Positions 30,402-37,276 of a stretch of 37,760 nt of DNA are shown piece by piece. Within the stretch, counting starts at the first letter, position 1. Each line of letters begins with the position of its first letter. Under the pieces are notes generated by a model, which did not search any database, was not told the DNA's origin, and worked only from the letters and a program-made list of their open reading frames with translations. Source of the DNA: a virus; the IMG/VR virus record IMGVR_UViG_3300043431_000055, positions 1 to 37,760 of that record. One strand, written 5' to 3'. Made by a program: the position numbers and the translations under genes.

Positions 30402-30431
30402 ATTGTACACTGGAATCTGTGCATAAGTCAA
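30402..30431 (-). promoter_or_regulatory. Sigma-70-type promoter of the homing endonuclease
   Basis: On the minus strand, TTGACT (plus 30426-30431) and TACAAT (plus 30402-30407) are 18 bp apart, five of six matches to each consensus. The transcription start would fall about 15 bp before the AGGAGG site of the endonuclease. The -35 element overlaps the stop codon (30428-30430) of the upstream tail gene, so the endonuclease can be expressed independently of the late operon. Confidence 0.72.
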
Positions 30432-32371
30432 CGTCTGCCGTCAGGGCGGATGTCAATTGACGGAACGCCAAGCTGCCACTGCACGCCCAGCCCGTCAGAG
30501 CCGACCCGGAACGCCATTTGGCGACCGCGCACGCGGGTGTACACAATCTCGGTGAACTGCTGCACCACGTAGTTGCGCTGGCCCTGATAGTTCTGGGTGC
30601 TCACGACATTTGGAGCGGGCGCTGTGCCGTAGTTTGAGCCCGGGTTCTGCCGAGGGCGCACGGTGAATGTGACCGAGGGGTTGTTCACGTACGAGCCGTC
30701 AAACGTCACGTCGGGGATCATGCGCCACACAAAGCCGTAATTGTGGCCGTCACCAATGTTGATGTCGGCAGACTGGATGTACGACTCGATCGCAGTGGGT
30801 GGGTTGGTTGTACCGTCGTCCACGCCGTCTTCGTGATAGATCAACTGGCCGTTGTAGCCTGCTGCAGAAGGGAAATCACGCAGCGGCGAGTCAACCCAAG
30901 CGGTGCGCGACATGTTGCCGTACGACCAGATTTTCTCCAAGTGGTTGTACACCACGTAGCGGTCGATCACCGTGGAGTTGGCCGAGCAGTAGAACCACCA
31001 GATTTCGTTGAAGCCTTCATTGGTGCTGGCAAAGAACTGGTACTGCTGCTGCAGGTTGATGTCGCCGAAGATGTACTGGCGCAGGGGGCAATAGAGCGTT
31101 TCCACACGACCGGAGTACATGTAGAACTTGTCCAAACCCATCCAGTACGTGACGTTCGCGGCCGTGGCAATTGCGTTCGGGCCAGCAATCGAGATGTTCG
31201 CACCCATGATCTGGAAACCCCAGACGTACGGTGGGCCAAGGTACTGCATGGAGTACACGGCGGCGTCTGTCCACACCAAAATTTCTTGGCGAGTCTGCAG
31301 GTTGGCCACGATGGACGAACCCGTGCTCAGGCGGTAGCTACCGGCCTGATTGGTGACGGCAGGAGTCCATGTGGTGTAGTCTTCTTGGTCCGACCAGCGC
31401 ACAAGCAACGGGTCTATGTCGGTAGAACCATAATCATTGCAGCCAAACGCGATTACGAAGCGAGACGAATCTGAGACAGCCACAGCGTTACACACCGATG
31501 GGCAGCTTGTGTCGGTGGTGTACGGAGAGGGGCTGGTCGAGCTAAGCAAAACCGCACGGTCGTACACCGTAGGGCTGGCGTTCACCTTCCACAGGTACAG
31601 CGCCCCGCCGCGTGGGTTGATGACAAGGTCCTGACCGTAGTTGGCCTGACTCCACAAACGCATTTGCACGTCAACGCCGAGACCCGCAGGGGCGGCTATA
31701 CCCCACCCTGTCAATGTACCGCCTGAGTCCCCGCCCCATCCTCCCGCACCCCAACCAACACCCACGGTAAAAATTTCTCCGCCTGTGGAGATTTGGTATG
31801 TAAAGGTTGCCGCGCCTGTTGTGCCAGAAGACGTGGCGGGGGAAGATACTGTGATACTGTACGTACCAGATGTGATGTAGGTGATGCGGAACTCAAGGTT
31901 CAGCGCAGCCGCAGGGATGCCGTTGATCGCACCCCCGACGCCCGAGATGGTCACAAAGTCCCCGGTCTGTCCACCGTGCCCCGCGTCGTTGATTACCACG
32001 GTGGTAGAGCCATTAATTGTGGTGAAGGCGTTTGATGCGACTGTGCTCTCCAGTCGGATCGGCGTGACGTCGTAGAAAGAACCGCCAGCCGACGGCTGAA
32101 TGTAGTATTTAAGGTTGGTGCCCAAGCCAAGCAAGTTACTGCCAGCCAAAGAAGTCCAGCACAACAGGGAGCGGCATACACCCCAGAATGAACCCGCAGG
32201 CGGCTGCAAAACTGCTTCAGCGGTGCCGGTATCCAGCGTCCAGCCACCAATTTTTTCGGGGTACCCGGATCGGAAGCGTACCTTGTCCATCTCGAACCAT
32301 GTGCCTTCATTGGCCAAGCTCGACGACTCCCTATTCACGCCCGGTCTTAGTTGCAATTTCTGTAATGGCAT
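30428..32371 (-). CDS. Tail protein, large beta-rich (647 aa), gp10-like candidate
   Basis: Starts at ATG 32371, nine bases after the endolysin stop. The N-terminus (PLQKLQLRPGVNRESSSLAN, then EGTWFEMDKVRFRSGYPEKI) is a distinctive block found in podovirus tail proteins of this size. The body is strand-rich, Gly/Trp/Tyr-rich, with repeated motifs such as LVRWSDQEDYTTW, QEILVWTDAAVYSM and YGNMSRTAW, suggesting a beta-propeller, as in P22 gp10-like packaged-DNA stabilisation proteins. The C-terminal part ends RQMAFRVGSDGLGVQWQLG. I assign it as a tail nozzle or DNA-stabilising tail component; the specific gp10 homology is inferred from fold pattern. Confidence 0.75.
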   Translation of the reverse strand: MPLQKLQLRPGVNRESSSLANEGTWFEMDKVRFRSGYPEKIGGWTLDTGTAEAVLQPPAGSFWGVCRSLLCWTSLAGSNLLGLGTNLKYYIQPSAGGSFYDVTPIRLESTVASNAFTTINGSTTVVINDAGHGGQTGDFVTISGVGGAINGIPAAALNLEFRITYITSGTYSITVSSPATSSGTTGAATFTYQISTGGEIFTVGVGWGAGGWGGDSGGTLTGWGIAAPAGLGVDVQMRLWSQANYGQDLVINPRGGALYLWKVNASPTVYDRAVLLSSTSPSPYTTDTSCPSVCNAVAVSDSSRFVIAFGCNDYGSTDIDPLLVRWSDQEDYTTWTPAVTNQAGSYRLSTGSSIVANLQTRQEILVWTDAAVYSMQYLGPPYVWGFQIMGANISIAGPNAIATAANVTYWMGLDKFYMYSGRVETLYCPLRQYIFGDINLQQQYQFFASTNEGFNEIWWFYCSANSTVIDRYVVYNHLEKIWSYGNMSRTAWVDSPLRDFPSAAGYNGQLIYHEDGVDDGTTNPPTAIESYIQSADINIGDGHNYGFVWRMIPDVTFDGSYVNNPSVTFTVRPRQNPGSNYGTAPAPNVVSTQNYQGQRNYVVQQFTEIVYTRVRGRQMAFRVGSDGLGVQWQLGVPSIDIRPDGRR

Positions 32372-32380
32372 TTTTGCCTC

Positions 32381-32977
32381 TTAGGTGAGCACAGCCAGCG
32401 CGTGGTTGATGTGCTTGATACGATCTTCGAGCCCGATTGTCCCACCATTTATTTTTTTCGTCATCCCGGTGTAGTCTTTTGCATCTGCTTCTTTGTTCAG
32501 GCCGCGTTTGTTCCAGAACCAGCCAGCGGTAAGCGCCGCATATTTTTGTCCGCAAACAAGGTCGGGGCTGCTTACAAGGTCTTCACCCAAGGCGTCGCTG
32601 GCCATGCGGTAGTTGTCCTTGCCGGTCAACTGGATGAGTCCTCGGCCTTTGTACAGGCTTCCTTCCTCTGTTTCCTCAGTGCCGTTACCCATACGGCCAC
32701 CATAGACCTTGTTGGCGATCTTGTCGGGGTTGCGGTGGTAGGGCTTGGCTGACTCCAATGTAGGGAAGCGTGAAGGCCAAACACGGCACAGACCTTCAGC
32801 AGAGTAGTTCAGGTTCTCTTGCAGGGTCTTGAAGTTGCCGGACTCGTGCGCACACTGGCCAATGAACGCCGCCATACGCAGAGGTGTGTTGATCTCGTAC
32901 CGGCTGAATGCCTCGTTCAGCGGCTCCAGCCAGTCTTCGGAGATGTGCAGTTCTTTGAGTTGTTCAGCGGTAATCAT
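32381..32977 (-). CDS. Endolysin, GH19 chitinase/muramidase type
   Basis: A 198-aa enzyme starting at ATG 32977, coupled to the upstream holin-like gene by ATGA. The GH19 core is visible: AAFIGQCAHESGNFKTLQEN with catalytic E45 (HES) and second acid E54, LNYSAEGLCRVWPSRF, then YKGRGLIQLTGKDNY and a C-terminal helical bundle. This family cuts glycosidic bonds of peptidoglycan. There is no signal peptide or membrane anchor, so release needs a holin; candidate holins are immediately upstream in the operon. Length is normal for single-domain phage GH19 endolysins. Confidence 0.94.
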   Translation of the reverse strand: MITAEQLKELHISEDWLEPLNEAFSRYEINTPLRMAAFIGQCAHESGNFKTLQENLNYSAEGLCRVWPSRFPTLESAKPYHRNPDKIANKVYGGRMGNGTEETEEGSLYKGRGLIQLTGKDNYRMASDALGEDLVSSPDLVCGQKYAALTAGWFWNKRGLNKEADAKDYTGMTKKINGGTIGLEDRIKHINHALAVLT

Positions 32978-33471
32978 TTCAAGTCCTTGAGTTTCTGGAT
33001 TTCGTCAGCTTTGTCTTTGGAGCCTTGGGAACTTCCACGGTGGAAGTTGAGCACCGTTCCGGCCAGCGTCCAAAGGGAGCCCAGCGCGGTATACGCCAGC
33101 GCCTTGTTGGCATCCGGCACGCCCTTGAAGAACACGATAAACGTCATGAGCAGTGCGCCCCCAACGATCAAAACATCCACAATATACGCCACGTTTTTGG
33201 CCAGAAAGGAAGCCGAAGACGACTCCTGAATCTTGGCGTTCATGTCTCTTGCGCTGTTTGTGTTGGCGTTGTGCAGCTCGAATTCCTTGAGGTCGATCTC
33301 GGACAGCTTTTGCGCGGCTTGAGGATCCGCTTGGATCGCGGCGGCCACAGCCTCCACCGTGTCGGCGACACCGAGTTTATCGGCGATCGCCTTGACTGCC
33401 ATGCCGCCAAGAGGGCCAGCCACAACCGTGGCAAGGCCGGGAGCAATCGTTTTAAGCAGGTCGGTCAGCAT
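32974..33471 (-). CDS. Holin-like membrane protein (165 aa)
   Basis: ATG 33471 lies inside the preceding small membrane gene (20-nt overlap); the stop overlaps the endolysin start by 4 nt. The N-terminus has a moderately hydrophobic Gly/Ala segment (LATVVAGPLGGMAVKAIADK), a long helical soluble part (residues 40-95), then two transmembrane helices, VLIVGGALLMTFIVFFKG and YTALGSLWTLAGTVLNF, and a basic tail. This layout fits the three-TM holin family first described in gene transfer agents (PF11351-type). Adjacent placement to the endolysin makes it the most likely holin. Confidence 0.78.
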   Translation of the reverse strand: MLTDLLKTIAPGLATVVAGPLGGMAVKAIADKLGVADTVEAVAAAIQADPQAAQKLSEIDLKEFELHNANTNSARDMNAKIQESSSASFLAKNVAYIVDVLIVGGALLMTFIVFFKGVPDANKALAYTALGSLWTLAGTVLNFHRGSSQGSKDKADEIQKLKDLK

Positions 33472-33772
33472 CTTTTTTCTCCTCTAATTCCACTTCTGGC
33501 TCAGGTTCCGGCTGCTTGGGCGGGAACATTTCAGCAACAACATCTTTCCCTTTGATCGCCAACAAAGTACCAAGCGACCCCAAGATGTACTTGCTCATGT
33601 CCGACAGCAGAAAGAAAAACTGCTTGTCGGCTGGCGAAATCTTGTTGATTGGCTGCTGCACAAAGACCAGCGAATACATGGACAGGAAAACCATTGTGAC
33701 AATGGTGACGCAAAATGTCACGGCAATCGTCAGTTTGATCTTGGACTCAACGTGTTCAGGACTCCAGTTCAT
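33452..33772 (-). CDS. Two-helix membrane protein of the lysis block (106 aa)
   Basis: ATG 33772 overlaps the lipoprotein stop by 4 nt. Two hydrophobic helices are visible, residues about 14-37 (TIAVTFCVTIVTMVFLSMYS) and about 60-74 (KYILGSLGTLLAIKG), then a Pro/Glu/Lys-rich acidic tail that continues into the next gene. It could be a second holin, a pinholin or an antiholin; the sequence does not decide. Position between the lipoprotein and the holin-like gene supports a lysis role. Confidence 0.7.
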   Translation of the reverse strand: MNWSPEHVESKIKLTIAVTFCVTIVTMVFLSMYSLVFVQQPINKISPADKQFFFLLSDMSKYILGSLGTLLAIKGKDVVAEMFPPKQPEPEPEVELEEKKDADRPA

Positions 33773-33969
33773 CGCACTTCACTCTCTTTCTCATCGGGGA
33801 TGGCAAGTTGGTCTGGGCAAGTTTGTGTGGCAGAGCATGTTGGCCGCTGGCACTCTGGCTTTCCCCAGTTGCTTGGGTTTTGGCACGGGTAGCGAAACGT
33901 GTCCTCGCAACCGGCCAGCAGAAACATTCCACACACAAGCAAACAAAACCATACGAACATTCTTGCCAT
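33769..33969 (-). CDS. Cys-rich lipoprotein, o-spanin candidate (66 aa)
   Basis: I choose ATG 33969 (aagg four bases upstream) rather than 34026, since it gives a clean signal peptide: MARMF, hydrophobic VWFCLLVCGMF, lipobox LLAGC with the acylated C21. The mature part starts CEDTFRYPCQNPSNWGKPEC and continues RPTCSATQTCPDQL, with five more cysteines after C21. I recognise this EDT-Y/F-RYPCQ-PxNW pattern from lysis regions of freshwater and T4-like phages. Small outer-membrane lipoproteins next to a TM coiled-coil protein are typical o-spanin partners. The Cys content is unusual for an o-spanin, so function is only probable. Confidence 0.68.
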   Translation of the reverse strand: MARMFVWFCLLVCGMFLLAGCEDTFRYPCQNPSNWGKPECQRPTCSATQTCPDQLAIPDEKESEVR

Positions 33970-34027
33970 GCGCCTTACGTGGAACATAGCGCAAGCGTAT
34001 CCGGCATCAAAGTCATTTCGGCCCATG

Positions 34028-34531
34028 TCAGTTTCCCAGCTTGTTGGTTGTTGCCCTTTTCAGCATGGCCATCTCAGAGCGGAGACTTGCAGCGGTGCTG
34101 TCAAGGTCTTGCTTGAGCGAGGTCAGCTTGGTGTTCACCTCGCGGTTCATGCTTTCAACAGCAGCTTTTGTCTCCCGGCTTGCTGCGCCCGACTCAGTCG
34201 CAGCGCCAGCGGCCACTGCTTTGGTTTCCCTTGCCAAGGCAATGGCATCGGACGATTTTTCAGCAATACGAACTGCCTGCTCAGCAATAGCAAGCTGGCG
34301 CTCTTTGACCGATTTGAGTTCGATTTCAAAGGCTTGAACCTTCTCCTTGAATTCGGTGTCGTCATATGGTTTAAACTTGTCCACCGCCTCGATGGTTTTG
34401 TTCATCTTTGACCAAAAATTAATCCCCGTATAAGCCGCTCCGCCGATAATCGGCAGGAATGTCACGATCAAGCCAAGAATCATCTGGCTTGATAAGCTCA
34501 CTGAAAAATTCTTGTTGTCTTCGGATGCCAT
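34028..34531 (-). CDS. Membrane-anchored coiled-coil protein, i-spanin candidate (167 aa)
   Basis: ATG 34531 lies 113 nt inside the upstream Cys-rich gene. The topology fits an i-spanin: short cytoplasmic N-terminus, one TM helix at about residues 17-36 (MILGLIVTFLPIIGGAAYTG), then about 130 residues of charged and Ala-rich helix with heptads (KVQAFEIELKSVKERQLAIA; SLKQDLDSTAASLRSEMAML). It lies next to the lipoprotein at 33769, the expected o-spanin. Together they would span the periplasm and fuse membranes at the last step of lysis. I do not see Rz sequence motifs, so this is a topology and context call; a structural coiled-coil protein is the alternative. Confidence 0.6.
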   Translation of the reverse strand: MASEDNKNFSVSLSSQMILGLIVTFLPIIGGAAYTGINFWSKMNKTIEAVDKFKPYDDTEFKEKVQAFEIELKSVKERQLAIAEQAVRIAEKSSDAIALARETKAVAAGAATESGAASRETKAAVESMNREVNTKLTSLKQDLDSTAASLRSEMAMLKRATTNKLGN

Positions 34532-35537
34532 CGGGTATCTCCTGTGCGAGCGAAATTGGGTTAATCAATATTGGTTGTTTTGGCAGCTTCTGCTCCAGCT
34601 TGCGCATGAATTCCACACTCTTTGCCGCTACCGAGGCAGACGCACTCGTACTTTGAGCCGCAGTGTTCGCAGCCGTTTGTTCTGCCGCCCTGTTCCCGCT
34701 GTCCAGCACTTCGACCATTGTATTGCTTATGGGCGCTCCGGTCTCTGCCGCACTCTCCTGAGTCATCATCTGCGCAGGCGTCGTTGGTGCAGTTGCAAGT
34801 ACGCTCTGCGTGACGCGGACACTTATGACGGAGATTGGGCTGATGACTGACATGGTGTTCGTCGGATTGCTGGTCGCTTTCACGCAGCTGTTGGATGTAG
34901 TCAGCCAGTTTCCTGACCACACCGTTGCGCCATACGGATTTGGGCAGCTGCTCGTTTGCTGCTGGAGGATTTGACCCGTGTATCCAGTTTGGCATGACAG
35001 TGTTTGAACCTGTGTGGTGATGTGGCAAGTTGGTGGGTTCCATCGGCATGAATCAGCCGTCAGTTGCCATTGACCTTGGATTGGTTGCCCATACGGGTCT
35101 GGGCAGGTGTTTTGCTTGGTGTACGTTTTGCCGCCGTTTTGGTTGGGTTGGCAGGCGTCTTGACGGGTTTCGACTGTGGCGACACAAGTGGGTGGAGCTG
35201 GCTGGCAGGTGCCGCTTTCCTTGAACCACCCTGAGTCAACTGCCGCTCCGCCAACGCAAGTGCTCGTACGCTTCCATGTCTCACCCCCAATTTGGTTAGG
35301 TCCACACGATCTGGACTGCGTTTCTGAGCTGGGGGTGCAGGCTGGTGCGGGCGGAACGTAGTTGGGACAGAAGGCTTGCTGCCAACTTGCGTCATGTGCT
35401 CCGGGCGCACAAGCCCAGCAGGTTGGGTTGGCCGTGCAGTGCCCTGCGAACCCCGGCCGCGCAGGACCCGAGCAATAACAGCTTTGAGCCAGCGCATTAC
35501 TTGTCCACAGAAGCAGAAGTAGCAGGAACTTTGCCAT
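34419..35537 (-). CDS. Secreted protein with three four-Cys repeats (372 aa)
   Basis: I choose ATG 35537, giving a clean signal peptide (MAKFLLLLLLWTSNALAQ, cleavage after ALA or AQ); 35597 is an in-frame alternative. The mature N-terminus has seven cysteines in residues 20-57. Then follow three repeats, each with four cysteines: 67/78/94/111, 118/129/145/164 and 171/182/198/218, spaced 11, 16 and 17-20 residues apart. Each contains a T/S-C-x...N/T-G-x-T pattern and ends in a Trp plus xxSC/xxTC (QWQLTADSC; NWLTTSNSC), reminiscent of thrombospondin-type units. The C-terminal 150 residues are low-complexity, then helical. It overlaps neighbours by 41 and 113 nt. A periplasmic or surface role is likely; function unknown. 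Confidence 0.72.
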   Translation of the reverse strand: MAKFLLLLLLWTSNALAQSCYCSGPARPGFAGHCTANPTCWACAPGAHDASWQQAFCPNYVPPAPACTPSSETQSRSCGPNQIGGETWKRTSTCVGGAAVDSGWFKESGTCQPAPPTCVATVETRQDACQPNQNGGKTYTKQNTCPDPYGQPIQGQWQLTADSCRWNPPTCHITTQVQTLSCQTGYTGQILQQQTSSCPNPYGATVWSGNWLTTSNSCVKATSNPTNTMSVISPISVISVRVTQSVLATAPTTPAQMMTQESAAETGAPISNTMVEVLDSGNRAAEQTAANTAAQSTSASASVAAKSVEFMRKLEQKLPKQPILINPISLAQEIPDGIRRQQEFFSELIKPDDSWLDRDIPADYRRSGLYGD

Positions 35538-35940
35538 ATAGCTTTGTGAATCGTTCTGGGTGACGGCGAATCCACTCGTTCTGAGCAGCATCTCCAATCA
35601 TGCCAAGTGTTGGGCACGGGCTTCCAGACTCCATCATGGCATCCCACACACGGATGTCGGCGCACAGCACCGCAACCGCTGTGACTTTTAGGCCGAGATC
35701 ATTCAGCGTTTTTGCCAGCTTGATGCGCTCACAATTGCCATCACTCAGCACCGTGCCACCAGAAATTCCGATGACTGTCGACGACACCGCACCCGACACA
35801 GGAACAGCGCAAATATCGGAACCCATGGCAGACAGGCTTGGAGCCATGGCTGTGGGAGGCGGTTGGTTCTTGTACGTGATTGTGGTGTCCTGTGCATAGA
35901 CCAGCGCAGGGGCCAGCAGGAGCAGGACGAGGTATTTCAT
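35497..35940 (-). CDS. Secreted phage protein with signal peptide (147 aa)
   Basis: ATG 35940 overlaps the tail fibre stop by 4 nt. Signal peptide MKYLVLLLLAPALVYA with probable cleavage before QDTT. Mature part: Pro-rich TITYKNQPPPTAMAP, a region with GSDICAVPVSGAVSSTVIG and a C-terminal domain with CERIKLAKTLNDLGLKVTA, VAVLCADIRVW, and EWIRRHPERFTKLYGK. The pattern of alternating strands and helices with four cysteines looks like a compact periplasmic domain. I recognise this type of gene next to Cys-rich repeat genes in other phages but do not know its role. It ends 41 nt inside the following gene. Confidence 0.66.
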   Translation of the reverse strand: MKYLVLLLLAPALVYAQDTTITYKNQPPPTAMAPSLSAMGSDICAVPVSGAVSSTVIGISGGTVLSDGNCERIKLAKTLNDLGLKVTAVAVLCADIRVWDAMMESGSPCPTLGMIGDAAQNEWIRRHPERFTKLYGKVPATSASVDK

Positions 35941-36944
35941 GCCGTCCGCTTCCACATCGCCACAGTGATGTATGGCTGAAGGTTAGCGTTAGTTCCGCTG
36001 GAGCCTGTGGAATTAACAGTGACTGTGTGTGAGTGCGTACCAGCAGAAGATGTCGCAATAGATCCTGTGAAGGCAGTAGTGCCTCCTGTAGTTATCCGCC
36101 CATCTCCCGTTTCTGTTGTTGCAAAATCAGTTAGATTATGCGTATGTGCTCCCGTTGAGTCAGTAGAAGCAGTATGGTTGTGGCTAACAACAATAGCGTC
36201 CTTACTACCGCCAGTCTCTTCCAAGGCATCAAACAAGCTATCAGAACCGTCCAAGCCAACCATCACGCGGCCAGCACCGAAGGCTGCCCAAGTACCGAAG
36301 CCTAACAATGTAGCTGGGTTGGTCGTCACGCCTGCATTAATGTAGATGGAGCCGACTGGATACGCAGCTTGCAGCGCAGCAGTCACAAAAGCTGTGGTCG
36401 CAATCTGTGTGGTGTTTGTTCCCGGAGATGCTGTGGGCGCTGTAGGCGCAGCCGCCGTCAAATTTCCGTTTAGATCGCCTGTCACGTTGCCGGTTACGTT
36501 GCCGACAACGGTCCCAATCAGGTGCGTGTTCTGCAAAGCAAAGTTGGTACCGTCAGACCACACGGTCATGGTTTTTCCGGCAGGGATCACAACGCCCGCA
36601 CCGGCCGCAGTCGTATTACCGATCACCGTGGAGTTGTAAATCGTGGCTGCATACGAACTGGCGTTGTAGATGACGTAGGTCTTCTCGGCCGGAGGGGCGT
36701 AGACGGCAAACGCTGCAGTGGTGGTTGTGGTCAGCGCAATCGTCATGTTGCGCGACTGGTCTGGTGCGCCGTTAAGTGCCGTGAAGGCTTGGCTTGCGCT
36801 TGTAACCGAGACGGACGTATAGCCAGCAATTGCAGACTCGATCAGGCCGCCAAGGTTTGTGTTGGTCGTTGTCCCCCATGTACCCGCTTGATCGCCGGTG
36901 GTGATGAGTTCAATTCGCAAGGATGGGGAGTAGGTGCTTGCCAT
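35937..36944 (-). CDS. Tail fibre / collar-type receptor-binding protein (335 aa)
   Basis: ATG 36944 follows gaaggacattt. N-terminus ASTYSPSLRIELITTGDQAG, then TWGTTTNTNLGGLIESAI, is the usual virion-attachment domain of phage fibres. The centre has short repeats (VVGNVTGNVTGDLNGN) forming a shaft. The C-terminal part has YPVGSIYINAG, GFGTWAAFGAGRVMVGLD and ends NLQPYITVAMWKRTA, the phage tail-collar/microcystin-dependent module. Three His-x-His motifs (255/257, 267/269, 304/306) lie in the tip, as in trimeric tips that bind metal ions (T4 gp37/gp12 style). It probably forms a trimeric host-binding fibre. No intramolecular chaperone domain is seen. Confidence 0.88.
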   Translation of the reverse strand: MASTYSPSLRIELITTGDQAGTWGTTTNTNLGGLIESAIAGYTSVSVTSASQAFTALNGAPDQSRNMTIALTTTTTAAFAVYAPPAEKTYVIYNASSYAATIYNSTVIGNTTAAGAGVVIPAGKTMTVWSDGTNFALQNTHLIGTVVGNVTGNVTGDLNGNLTAAAPTAPTASPGTNTTQIATTAFVTAALQAAYPVGSIYINAGVTTNPATLLGFGTWAAFGAGRVMVGLDGSDSLFDALEETGGSKDAIVVSHNHTASTDSTGAHTHNLTDFATTETGDGRITTGGTTAFTGSIATSSAGTHSHTVTVNSTGSSGTNANLQPYITVAMWKRTA

Positions 36945-37028
36945 AAATGTCCTTCAGTTCGGTGTATTTTCGCAGGTTTACGGCGTGCTGTCAGCCGGCA
37001 GACGAGCTTCAAACGCCGCGCCCTGTTA

Positions 37029-37268
37029 TTACGGCTCGTCAGATGCCGGTTGCTCGGTAGCCAACTGCGCATCATCCGCAGGGGGGCCTTCGCGGGGCAC
37101 AATATTTAAAAAGTCTTTGGTTGGGTCATATTCTGAAACCTCGCCATACACCCCGTTGAGAATGTCGGCAAACACAATATCACCGTCGATGTAGTACGGG
37201 GTATCATGTTCGTCTATGAATGTGAACGCTTTACCATCGACTGTTTTCATCAAGAAAAAAACTTGCAT
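37029..37268 (-). CDS. Small acidic phage protein (79 aa)
   Basis: ATG 37268 follows ttgaggtgcaaa; a longer in-frame start (37319) overlaps the upstream gene and adds a basic tail unlike the rest, so it is rejected. Product: MQVFFLMKTVDGKAFTFIDE, HDTPYYIDGDIVFAD, ILNGVYGEVSEYDPTKDFL and an acidic disordered tail. It seems to be a compact beta-rich domain with no cysteine. The 84-bp spacer to the tail fibre start shows no clear promoter. Function unknown; location suggests a fibre assembly or tail accessory role. Confidence 0.66.
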   Translation of the reverse strand: MQVFFLMKTVDGKAFTFIDEHDTPYYIDGDIVFADILNGVYGEVSEYDPTKDFLNIVPREGPPADDAQLATEQPASDEP

Positions 37269-37276
37269 TTTGCACC

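Noticed and set aside
30380-30424. Longer N-terminus for the homing endonuclease starting at 30424
   Set aside because: It would translate its own promoter region and ignores the strong AGGAGG site in front of ATG 30379.
35937-36944. Diversity-generating retroelement variable region in the tail fibre
   Set aside because: No reverse transcriptase gene or template repeat is visible, and the C-terminus is a collar-type domain, not a C-type lectin fold.
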